Part shown: positions 1-5,592 of the stretch, piece by piece
How positions within the stretch are numbered: position 1 is the first letter of the stretch
Layout: each line of letters opens with the position of its first letter
Assembly (NCBI GenBank): GCA_028292345.1
Contig: JAQGMN010000044.1
Location: 1-6,420 of the forward strand
DNA length: 6,420 bases
Source of the DNA: Polaromonas sp.
GTDB taxonomy: Bacteria; Pseudomonadota; Gammaproteobacteria; Burkholderiales; Burkholderiaceae_C
Direction: 5' to 3'
Made by a program: the position numbers and the translations under genes
Notes under the pieces: generated by a model
Told to the model about the DNA's origin: nothing
The model's database searches: none
What the model saw: only the letters and a program-made list of their open reading frames with translations

Positions 1-2444
1 GCCGGCGGCGCGGCGGCGGATTTCCGGATGCGCCCCAAGAGCCATTCGCCGACCTCGGCCTTGTAGGCCGACGGAATCCGCTCCAGCGACGCGCCCAGCC
101 GCAGCATGTCGCCCTGGCTGCCGCTGACCGGCCGGGCGCCTTCCAGGCCGTCGGCGCCCTCCTCGCTGATCTGCAGGTTGAAGGCAAAGTCATCGAGCAG
201 GCGCAGTTGTGCGGCGGCGTCCAGCCCGCCGGCCACGCGTCGCCACAGCGTCCACCATTCGGCGCCCACCTGCCGGTCATTGGGATGCTGCACCCCCAGC
301 GGCAGCAGGGTCCAGAGCTGCTGCACCCGCCAGGCGTCGAGCGGGTCGCCAAAGCCGGGGCGCAGTCCGTAGCCAGCCAGGTTGAGCCAGACGCGCTCAT
401 GCGCGGCGCTGCGGCGCCGGCCGCGTTCGCGCTGCCACAGGGCATCGAACAGCTGGCGCAGCACCGGCGTGGACCACTGCGCGCGGTCGCCGAGCAAACG
501 TTCGAGTTGCGCGCGCAGCTGCGTGACCTCCTTCGGGCTGACCTGCTGCTTGTGCGTGCCGAAGATGCGGTCGATCAGGGCAATGGCCTGCGCCATGCGC
601 GCTGCCAGCCGGCGGTCGTCGGGCGCATCCGGGCCGGCAGCCTCGGCTTGCGGCTGGCGCAGGTCGAACGCCAGCCGCCAGCGCTGGTGCGCATCCGACA
701 GCGCCACGCAGTGCAGTTCCAGCGTGCCGACTTCGGTCAGCGCCACGGCCAGTTGCACGGCAATGTCCTGCCGTGCCGGCTGGCTGCTCGCGGCAGCGCC
801 CGGGTCGGCCGGCAGCACCATCACGATGGGCGGCAGCCGCACCAGCGCGGCCTCGTCGAGCGTGACCAGTTCCCCGGCTTGCGCCAGCGCCTGGCCGGCG
901 CCCTCGGCCACGGCGCTGAACAGCTGGAAGCGCACCGGCTGGCCGACGCGCAGGGCAAAGCTGCGGCCGGCCAGCAGGGCCTCGTGGCCGGGCTCGCTGC
1001 CGCGCGGCAGGATGCAGATGCCGCGCGCCTGGCCGGACGCTTTGGCCTCGTCGAGCCGCAGGAAGTAGCTGCGCGCCGAGCCGCCGCCGATGCGCGGGGC
1101 CAGGCCGCGCTGGGACAGCGCATGGGCCACCGCGCCGCGCGCCACGGCCACGTCGGGGTTGTCGTTGTCCAGCAGGCGCAGCGGCGCACCGCGCCAGCCG
1201 GCCAGCGTGTCGGCCAGCCGCCGGGCCAGCGCCCCGGCGCGGAACACGCCGCCGTTGAGCAGCAGCGCGTCGGGCAGGCCAGGCCCGTGCTGGCGCAAAA
1301 AGGCGGCGATGTGGCGCGTGATGGCCGCGTCGCGCGCATACGGCAGGCCGAAGGCGACGATGCCGCCGCGCGCCTGCACCGGCTGCGCGTCCAGCCCGAC
1401 CTGCGGGAAAAAGCCGTCGACGATCAGGCGCTCGACCTCGTCGCGCTGGAGCATCACGGTGCGGCTGCCGCCGACCAGTTTGGCGCCGCCGCCCAGCAGC
1501 GTGACGGGCGCCTGTTCGGGTGCGCCGTTCGCCAGCAGCGTTTCCTTGGCGGCGCGGCAGCGGTCCATCAGTTGCGCCAGCCGGGGGGCCGACAGCGGCG
1601 CGCCCGGCGAGCCGCCCATGCGCGCTTCCACGGCATGCGCCAGCGCCAGGTCCATGTTGTCGCCGCCCAGCATCAGGTGGTTGCCCACGCCGACGCGCGT
1701 CAACCGGGGCGGGCCACCGGCCGCATCCGGTTCCACGTCGATCAGGCTGAGGTCGGTGGTGCCGCCGCCGACATCGCAGACCAGCACGCGCCGGGTCTGC
1801 GCCAGTTCCCCGGCCACCCGGCCCTGGTGGCGCAGCAGCCAGTCGTGGAACGCGGCCTGCGGTTCCTCCAGCAGGCGCAGGGCAGGCAGGCCGGCCTGCC
1901 GCGCGGCGTCCAGCGTCAGCGCGCGGGCGCCTTCGTCGAAGGACGCCGGCACGGTCAGCCGGAGTTCCTGGTGCTGCAGCGGGCTGTCCGGAAAGCGCGC
2001 ATTCCAGGCCGAACGCACATGGGCCAGGAAGCTGGCGCTGGCCTCGACCGGCGAGATTTTCGGCACGCCGTCGGGCGCGCCCCAGGGGAGGATGGGCGCC
2101 AGCCGGTCCACCGCCGCATGCGACAGCCAGCTCTTGGCGCTGGCCACCAGCCGGCCCGGCACCTGCGCGCCCAGCCGGCGCGCCAGTTCGCCAATGACCC
2201 CGGGCGGCTGGCCGGCGTGGCCGCTGTCGGCCGGCCATGGCAGCTGCAGCGCCGAAGCCGCCAGTTCGCCTTCGGCGGGGTGAAAACGCATCGAGGGCAG
2301 CAGCGGCAAGGCGGCCACCTCGCCGGGCGCGACCAGTTGCTCGATGTCGAACACGCGGATGCCGTCCGGCCCCGCCGCCAGGGGCGCATAGGCGACCACG
2401 GTGTGGGTGGTGCCCAGGTCGATGCCGACGATGTAGTGGCTCAT
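1..2444 (-). CDS. Divergent Hsp70-family ATPase with C-terminal DUF3731-like helical extension (3' end outside the window)
   Basis: An uninterrupted frame of 814 codons starts at ATG 2444 and is still open at the left edge. The N-terminal half is an actin-fold Hsp70 ATPase: phosphate-1 motif IGIDLGTTH-like at residues 5-14, SAKSWL with K104 in the place of the catalytic lysine of DnaK, LLEEPQAA at 191-198, phosphate-2 motif DVGGGTTD at 224-231, GGDNMDLALAH, and an adenosine-type motif NGGVF at 397-401. Residues about 490-600 look like a beta-rich domain (VGQPVRFQLFS ... VGTLEL). From about 605 the protein is helical and contains RIFGTHKQQVSPKEV, HERVWLNLAGYGLRPGFG and WRVQQLW, which I recognise as DUF3731-like. 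The canonical DnaK linker and lid are absent. The start is fixed by the family N-terminus MSHYIVGIDLGTT; its ribosome-binding site is poor (only GAAG about 11 nt upstream). A cytosolic ATP-driven chaperone role is inferred; substrates are unknown. It is the last gene of the cassette seen here, 238 nt after its paralogue. Confidence 0.9.
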   Translation of the reverse strand, partial: MSHYIVGIDLGTTHTVVAYAPLAAGPDGIRVFDIEQLVAPGEVAALPLLPSMRFHPAEGELAASALQLPWPADSGHAGQPPGVIGELARRLGAQVPGRLVASAKSWLSHAAVDRLAPILPWGAPDGVPKISPVEASASFLAHVRSAWNARFPDSPLQHQELRLTVPASFDEGARALTLDAARQAGLPALRLLEEPQAAFHDWLLRHQGRVAGELAQTRRVLVCDVGGGTTDLSLIDVEPDAAGGPPRLTRVGVGNHLMLGGDNMDLALAHAVEARMGGSPGAPLSAPRLAQLMDRCRAAKETLLANGAPEQAPVTLLGGGAKLVGGSRTVMLQRDEVERLIVDGFFPQVGLDAQPVQARGGIVAFGLPYARDAAITRHIAAFLRQHGPGLPDALLLNGGVFRAGALARRLADTLAGWRGAPLRLLDNDNPDVAVARGAVAHALSQRGLAPRIGGGSARSYFLRLDEAKASGQARGICILPRGSEPGHEALLAGRSFALRVGQPVRFQLFSAVAEGAGQALAQAGELVTLDEAALVRLPPIVMVLPADPGAAASSQPARQDIAVQLAVALTEVGTLELHCVALSDAHQRWRLAFDLRQPQAEAAGPDAPDDRRLAARMAQAIALIDRIFGTHKQQVSPKEVTQLRAQLERLLGDRAQWSTPVLRQLFDALWQRERGRRRSAAHERVWLNLAGYGLRPGFGDPLDAWRVQQLWTLLPLGVQHPNDRQVGAEWWTLWRRVAGGLDAAAQLRLLDDFAFNLQISEEGADGLEGARPVSGSQGDMLRLGASLERIPSAYKAEVGEWLLGRIRKSAAAPP

Positions 2445-2513
2445 CGGGTGTGGCGCTTCAATTCAATATTCAGGTTGTTGGTCAATGCTCAGCGCCTTCC
2501 TTCCCCCGCACGG

Positions 2514-2546
2514 CTCCTTCCCCCGCTGGGGAAGGTTGGGATGGGG
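2514..2546 (+). repeat. Palindromic GC-rich repeat, left member of an inverted pair
   Basis: Begins CTCCTTCCCCC and ends AAGGTTGGGATGGGG. Internally CCTTCCCC (2516-2523) pairs with GGGGAAGG (2528-2535) over a 4-nt loop. A partial extra copy, CCTTCCCCCGC, lies 17 nt to the left (2499-2509). There is no T run after the stem, so it is not a good intrinsic terminator. Elements of this look are common between genes in betaproteobacteria (recalled, not searched). Confidence 0.7.
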
Positions 2547-2569
2547 CCAGCGGAACTGGCTCGAATACC

Positions 2570-2625
2570 GCTATATATTTAGTAGCTGCCTGCGCCCGTC
2601 CTTGCTGGACTTCAGACATGCGCGA
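2570..2625 (-). repeat. Comamonadaceae-type interspersed palindromic repeat, copy B
   Basis: This is the same element as at 5376-5418 but in the opposite orientation. Read on the minus strand it has TCGCGCAT (2625-2618), an extended middle with a small GTCC/GGAC hairpin (2598-2610), then the core GCGCAGGCAGCTA...TATAGC (2595-2570). The middle is about 13 nt longer than in copy A. It lies inside the inverted repeat pair 2514-2670, between the two Hsp70 genes. Confidence 0.55.
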
Positions 2626-2636
2626 CCACCGAAAGC

Positions 2637-2670
2637 CCCCATCCCGACCTTCTCCCGGAGGGGGAAGGAG
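2637..2670 (-). repeat. Palindromic GC-rich repeat, right member of an inverted pair
   Basis: Its reverse complement begins with the same CTCCTTCCCCC and ends AAGGTCGGGATGGGG, one mismatch from the left member. Only the 7-8 nt hairpin loop region between these conserved blocks differs. It lies 13 nt after the stop codon of the first Hsp70 gene. The two members together span 157 bp (2514-2670), facing each other, and fill most of the 238-nt gap between the Hsp70 genes. Confidence 0.7.
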
Positions 2671-2682
2671 AAAACGGGGAAT

Positions 2683-4578
2683 TCAGCCTTCATGCCCGCC
2701 GCCGCGCACATCGAATTCCACCTTCCAGTGCTCGCCGCCCTGCGTGGCCACGGCGGTCAATTCCAGCGTGCCGGTGTCGGTGGCCACGGCGCGCAGCCGG
2801 ACCTGCACGATCTCGCCGGCAGGCCGGCCTTCGGCGGGCAGCGTCGCCTGGATCTCGCCCAGCTCCTGCAATTCGTCGGGCTGCCAGAAGTCAAGCAGGA
2901 CGCCCAGCGCGTCCTGGCGCCGCACCGACGAGCCGAAAAAGCGCAGGTGCATCGGCTCGCCGACGACCAGTCCGAATTCCTGCGTCTGCAGCTCGGCCTC
3001 GATGCCTTCCTCCATGCCGAACGGCGCGATGCACAGCGCCTGGATCGGCGGCTCGAAGCCCGGAATGGCCGGCATCGCCGACTCGACCGCGACGTAGTAG
3101 GCGCGCGCCGTGCCGCCGCGAATGCGCACGCCCTGGCCGCGCCGCACATAACCGTAATAGGCCGCGCCCCGCGCCACCGCCAGGTCCATGTCGGCGCCGG
3201 CCAGCGCGCGCGCAGGCAGCGCCTGCTCGGCGGCGAGCCAGCCGTTGAGCGTGGCCAGCGTGCGCTCGACCAGAATGCCGGACTTGAAGACGCCGCCGTT
3301 GAACAGCACCGCCGTCGGATGCAAAAAGCTGGCGTCGGCGTCCAGCTTGCCGGCAAAGCCCTCCAGCTCGGCCGTGGCGCCGGCCTGGCGGCCCAGCAGG
3401 GCGGCCAGGTGGCGCGTCACGCCGGCGTCCTGCGCATACGGCAGGCCGAGCTGCGTCAGGCCGCCGCGCGCGCGGTTCACCGGCCGGGCCGCCGCGTCCA
3501 CCTCGGGGAAGAAGCCTTCGAGCAGGGAATTGCGCACCTCGCTTTGCGTCAGTTCGGTGCGCACCGAGCCGCCGATCAGCTTCGCGCCCCGGCTGGGAAC
3601 GACGATGGGCTGCACGTCAAGGGTGGCATCGGCCAGCAGGCTTTCCTTGGCGCTGCGGCAGGCGTAGGTCAGCGCGCGCATCTGCCACGGGTCGAGCTGC
3701 TTGCCTTCGGCGGCCAGCTTGCGCGCCACGACATGCGCCAGCATCAGGTCCATGTTGTCGCCGCCGAGCAAAATGTGGTCGCCCACGGCGACGCGGTGCA
3801 GTTCCAGGTTGCCTTCGCGCTCCAGCACCGCGATCAGCGAAAAGTCGCTGGTGCCGCCGCCGACGTCGATCACCAGGATGATCTCGCCCGGTTTGACCTC
3901 CTTGCGCCACTGGCCGCTGCTGCCCTGAATCCAGTGGTAGAGCGCGGCCTGGGGTTCTTCCAGCAGGCTCAAGGACTGGTAGCCGGCGGCGCGGGCCGCT
4001 TCGGCGGTCAGCTCGCGCGCGGCCGGGTCGAACGACGCCGGAATCGTGATGGTCACGTCCTGCCGGTCGAACGGCGCCTCGGGATGTGCATGGTTCCAGG
4101 CATCACGCAGGTGCGCCAGGTAGCGGGTCGAGGCGTCGAGCGGCGAGACGCGCGCCACTTCGGGCGGCGCGTCGTTGGGCAGGATGGCCGCGCGCCGGTC
4201 CACGCCGGGATGGCAGAGCCAGCTCTTGGCGCTCGACACCAGGCGGATCGGCGTTTGCGCGCCACGCGCCCGCGCCATCTCGCCCACGGCAAAGCTTTGC
4301 TCGCCGGTCCACGGCAGCGCCAGGTCGTCGGCGGCCAGTTCGCTTTCGTGCGGCAGGTAGAGGAAGGACGGCAGCAGCGGCAGGTTCCCGACGCTGCCGG
4401 GGGCGGTCAGCTGCGGAATGTCGAGCACGCCGTAGACCGTTTTTTCGCCGTCGCTGGCGCCAATGTCCACCCAGGCCAGCGCGCAATGCGTGGTGCCCAG
4501 GTCGATGCCGATGGAAAACTGCGGCTCGTCCGCCGCGCCTTGCGCGTCGGCAGCCCTGGAGGTTTTGGCGGCGTTCAC
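2683..4578 (-). CDS. Divergent Hsp70-family ATPase, lidless (631 residues)
   Basis: The complete gene runs from GTG 4578 to TGA 2683. After a 20-residue polar, alanine-rich extension come the Hsp70 ATPase signatures: SIGIDLGTTH at 22-31, SAKSWL with K118, TIPASFD at 178-184, LLEEPQAA at 205-212, DVGGGTSD at 238-245, GGDNMDLMLAH, and NGGVF at 427-431. The last roughly 120 residues form a beta-rich segment (VVGEPMHLRFFGSS ... GTLELTAVA ... WKVEFDVR) and the protein then stops. It therefore has no helical lid and no counterpart of the C-terminal extension of its neighbour; the length is close to DnaK's 638, but the domain layout differs. The GTG start overlaps the upstream TGA as GTGA, and a GAGGTGG ribosome-binding site lies about 4 nt upstream (4583-4589), so translation is probably coupled to the DUF2760 gene. 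It is a tandem paralogue of the next gene, sharing motifs in the same order. It probably acts as a cytosolic ATPase or chaperone; its partners are unknown. Confidence 0.93.
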   Translation of the reverse strand: MNAAKTSRAADAQGAADEPQFSIGIDLGTTHCALAWVDIGASDGEKTVYGVLDIPQLTAPGSVGNLPLLPSFLYLPHESELAADDLALPWTGEQSFAVGEMARARGAQTPIRLVSSAKSWLCHPGVDRRAAILPNDAPPEVARVSPLDASTRYLAHLRDAWNHAHPEAPFDRQDVTITIPASFDPAARELTAEAARAAGYQSLSLLEEPQAALYHWIQGSSGQWRKEVKPGEIILVIDVGGGTSDFSLIAVLEREGNLELHRVAVGDHILLGGDNMDLMLAHVVARKLAAEGKQLDPWQMRALTYACRSAKESLLADATLDVQPIVVPSRGAKLIGGSVRTELTQSEVRNSLLEGFFPEVDAAARPVNRARGGLTQLGLPYAQDAGVTRHLAALLGRQAGATAELEGFAGKLDADASFLHPTAVLFNGGVFKSGILVERTLATLNGWLAAEQALPARALAGADMDLAVARGAAYYGYVRRGQGVRIRGGTARAYYVAVESAMPAIPGFEPPIQALCIAPFGMEEGIEAELQTQEFGLVVGEPMHLRFFGSSVRRQDALGVLLDFWQPDELQELGEIQATLPAEGRPAGEIVQVRLRAVATDTGTLELTAVATQGGEHWKVEFDVRGGGHEG

Positions 4579-5147
4579 AGTTCCACCTCGGCCTGGGCCA
4601 GTACAGTGGCGTCATGACCGGCGGCCAGGCGCGGCAGCCGGGTCTCGGTGGCGCGCCAGCCCCGGTGGCTCAGGGCGCCCTGGAACGGCGCCTGGCCGAC
4701 CACATTGCCGGTCAGGCGGATGGCCCGGGCGTCAAAGCCGCCCTGCAGCGTGATGCGGCTGCCCTCAGCTTCGGGCCGCACCGGCGCCAGCGTGAAATGC
4801 TCGCGCAGCACCTTGGCGCAGCCCTCGTGCACCAGCCGCGCCGGCCCGCCGATCTCGGCGTCGGTGTAGCCGCTCAGGTCTTCCTGCACGAAGTCGATCA
4901 GGCGCGCCTCGCGCTGCAGCAGGGCCAGCAGCTGCAGCGCCGCGTCGGGCGAGGCTTCCTTGAAGACGGCCGGAGCCGCTGGTGCGGCGGGTGCGGGCGG
5001 GGCGGCAGGCGCTGGCGCTGCCGGCGTTTCGGCGTGCTCGCGCAAGTCCTGGACCCGGGCGGCATAGCCGGGATTGCCGAGCGTGCTGAAAAAACTGCCG
5101 AAGGCGAGCGAAACGCGCTTGAAAAAGGAAGGGGTCGGGTCGGTCAT
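4575..5147 (-). CDS. DUF2760-type protein of the Hsp70 cassette (190 residues)
   Basis: The function is unknown. I place this protein in the DUF2760 family from its conserved C-terminal two thirds: LLALLQREARLIDFVQEDLSGY at 73-94, EIGGPARLVHEGC at 98-110, VLREHF at 113-118, then AIRLTGNVVGQAPFQG at 142-157, HRGWR at 161-165 and a terminal AEVEL. The N-terminus has a phenylalanine-rich, partly basic stretch (F8, F9, K10, R11, F16, F19, F20) that could form a short amphipathic helix. It is joined to the domain by an Ala/Pro-only linker at about 42-60. No signal peptide or true membrane helix is seen. ATG 5147 is chosen because AGGAG (5153-5157) lies 5 nt upstream; an in-frame ATG at 5183 has no such site. 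The stop overlaps the GTG of the first Hsp70 by 4 nt. That coupling, together with my recollection that DUF2760 genes often sit beside such Hsp70s, suggests a partner or co-chaperone role (inference). Confidence 0.85.
   Translation of the reverse strand: MTDPTPSFFKRVSLAFGSFFSTLGNPGYAARVQDLREHAETPAAPAPAAPPAPAAPAAPAVFKEASPDAALQLLALLQREARLIDFVQEDLSGYTDAEIGGPARLVHEGCAKVLREHFTLAPVRPEAEGSRITLQGGFDARAIRLTGNVVGQAPFQGALSHRGWRATETRLPRLAAGHDATVLAQAEVEL
4583..4589 (-). promoter_or_regulatory. Ribosome-binding site and GTGA overlap at the DUF2760/Hsp70 junction
   Basis: GAGGTGG on the minus strand sits inside the end of the DUF2760 reading frame, 4 nt before the GTG at 4578. The start GTG and the upstream stop TGA share bases as GTGA (4578-4575), a layout typical of coupled translation and roughly matched synthesis of two partner proteins. 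Confidence 0.75.
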
Positions 5148-5152
5148 CAAGG

Positions 5153-5157
5153 CTCCT
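5153..5157 (-). promoter_or_regulatory. Ribosome-binding site that sets the DUF2760 start
   Basis: AGGAG on the minus strand lies 5 nt before ATG 5147. It decides against the longer in-frame start at 5183. Confidence 0.8.
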
Positions 5158-5164
5158 GATGGCG

Positions 5165-5179
5165 TCGGCCGGGGGCCGA
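5165..5179 (-). other. Small hairpin just upstream of the DUF2760 ribosome-binding site
   Basis: A perfect 6-bp stem (TCGGCC with GGCCGA) with a 3-nt loop ends 7 nt upstream of the AGGAG site. It could influence ribosome loading, but in such GC-rich DNA it may also be chance. Confidence 0.3.
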
Positions 5180-5206
5180 ACATGAAATGAAGGGGTTTGG
5201 GGTTCT

Positions 5207-5239
5207 AAAAAAACGGGTGCCGGGCGGCCCTGCAGCCCG
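5207..5239 (-). terminator. Terminator-like hairpin with a T7 run in the leader of the DUF2760-Hsp70 cassette
   Basis: On the minus strand, CGGG-C-TGC (5239-5232, with one bulged C at 5235) pairs with GCACCCG (5220-5214). The enclosed loop can form three further G-C pairs (5230-5228 with 5224-5222). Seven T residues follow at 5213-5207. The structure lies 59 nt upstream of the DUF2760 start. It may be a second terminator against read-through from the isocitrate dehydrogenase gene, or a leader attenuator if the cassette promoter lies further upstream. The sequence alone does not decide between these. Confidence 0.5.
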
Positions 5240-5314
5240 CAGGCGTGGACCGGAGAAAGGCTTCAGCGCCTGGGCCTGAAGGCGTCGCCGGGTCTGGACT
5301 CCAAGACGCTATTG

Positions 5315-5342
5315 TCCATAGAAAAACCGCAGCCGCTGGCAA
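5315..5342 (-). promoter_or_regulatory. Weak sigma-70-like promoter candidate for the Hsp70 cassette
   Basis: Reading on the minus strand, TTGCCA (5342-5337, five of six matches to TTGACA) is separated by 16 nt from TATGGA (5320-5315, only three of six matches to TATAAT). If used, it would give a leader of roughly 160 nt that includes the T7 hairpin at 5207-5239. The -10 element is poor, so this is only the best candidate seen in the gap. Confidence 0.22.
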
Positions 5343-5375
5343 TGGCGGGTAGTTTTTAAGGGTAAAAAGTGCTCC

Positions 5376-5418
5376 TCGCGCATATACAGCATGCGCAAGC
5401 AGCTATTTAATTGATAGC
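5376..5418 (+). repeat. Comamonadaceae-type interspersed palindromic repeat, copy A
   Basis: It contains two adjacent hairpins: GCGCAT (5378-5383) pairs with ATGCGC (5391-5396), and GCTAT (5402-5406) pairs with ATAGC (5414-5418). They are joined by AAGCA. A 26-nt core (5393-5418) matches the reverse complement of 2570-2595 at 21 positions, and both copies also carry TCGCGCAT at the other end. I recall similar GCGC...GCAGCTA...TAGC elements scattered through Polaromonas- and Rhodoferax-like genomes. The A/T-rich TTTTTAAGGGTAAAAAG just to its left (from 5353) may belong to the element. Confidence 0.65.
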
Positions 5419-5503
5419 AACCTCAACCCCCTCCACCAGCGCCGCTGGCCTGGAAGCAGCCCGCTGGCCTGGCGCCCTGGCGCCAGCATTCGGGGCCCGC
5501 ACG

Positions 5504-5538
5504 AAAAAGCCGCAGGCCGTCTTGCGACGGCCTGCGGC
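5504..5538 (-). terminator. Intrinsic terminator of the isocitrate dehydrogenase gene
   Basis: Read on the minus strand, a perfect 12-bp GC-rich stem (arms 5538-5527 and 5520-5509, sequence GCCGCAGGCCGT and its complement) closes a 6-nt loop. Five T residues (5508-5504) follow directly. It begins 54 nt after the TAA at 5593. This is the classic Rho-independent layout and should end transcripts of the upstream gene. Confidence 0.88.
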
Positions 5539-5592
5539 CTGGACGGTCTTGGGCAGGCGAGGCCGCAGCCCCGGCTTCCCGGCTTCCCGGCT

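Larger units (their letters stand above)
5148..5592. other. Intergenic region between the isocitrate dehydrogenase gene and the Hsp70 cassette
   Basis: No gene is supported in this 445-nt gap; the short open frames have no ribosome-binding site and no recognisable product. From right to left it holds three tandem 8-bp units CCCGGCTT (5570-5593) touching the stop codon of isocitrate dehydrogenase, the intrinsic terminator (5504-5538), a hairpin-prone GGCGCC-rich stretch (5469-5486), a 12-bp direct repeat CCGCTGGCCTGG (5442 and 5461), the interspersed repeat (5376-5418), the weak promoter candidate, the T7 hairpin and the DUF2760 ribosome-binding site. The part around 5300-5425 is clearly richer in A/T than the flanking genes. 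Confidence 0.7.

Noticed and set aside
397..2238. A 613-codon minus-strand open frame inside the second Hsp70 gene.
   Set aside because: It is a shifted frame of the Hsp70 coding sequence and gives an Arg/Ala/Gly/Pro-rich product without motifs. The other frame carries all Hsp70 signatures in order.
2457..2485. A separate promoter for the second Hsp70 gene, starting from TTGACC (2485-2480).
   Set aside because: The -35 element is good, but at 16-18 nt spacing the -10 candidates (such as ATTGAA) match TATAAT poorly. Co-transcription through the repeat block remains the simpler view.
2514..2546. The GC-rich hairpin repeat as an intrinsic terminator of the first Hsp70 gene.
   Set aside because: Neither member of the pair is followed by a T run on either strand; they fit interspersed palindromic repeats better.
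207..2582. A 791-codon plus-strand open frame lying opposite the second Hsp70 gene, and a similar 710-codon frame (2485-4617) opposite the first.
   Set aside because: Both run in exact codon register with the Hsp70 genes, so they stay open simply because TTA, CTA and TCA codons are nearly absent in this GC-rich DNA. Their products are Arg/Gln/Ala/His-rich with no recognisable family. Long frames antisense to hsp70 genes are a known effect and not evidence of a gene.
5148..5183. An in-frame upstream ATG at 5183 that would lengthen the DUF2760 protein by 12 residues.
   Set aside because: ATG 5147 has AGGAG 5 nt upstream, while 5183 has no convincing site and the extra residues do not look like family sequence.
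5160..5330. A heat-shock (sigma-32) promoter for the chaperone cassette.
   Set aside because: CCCCTTCAT and CTTGGA-like pieces exist on the minus strand but not at the spacing needed for CTTGAAA-13/14-CCCCAT, so no pair can be supported.
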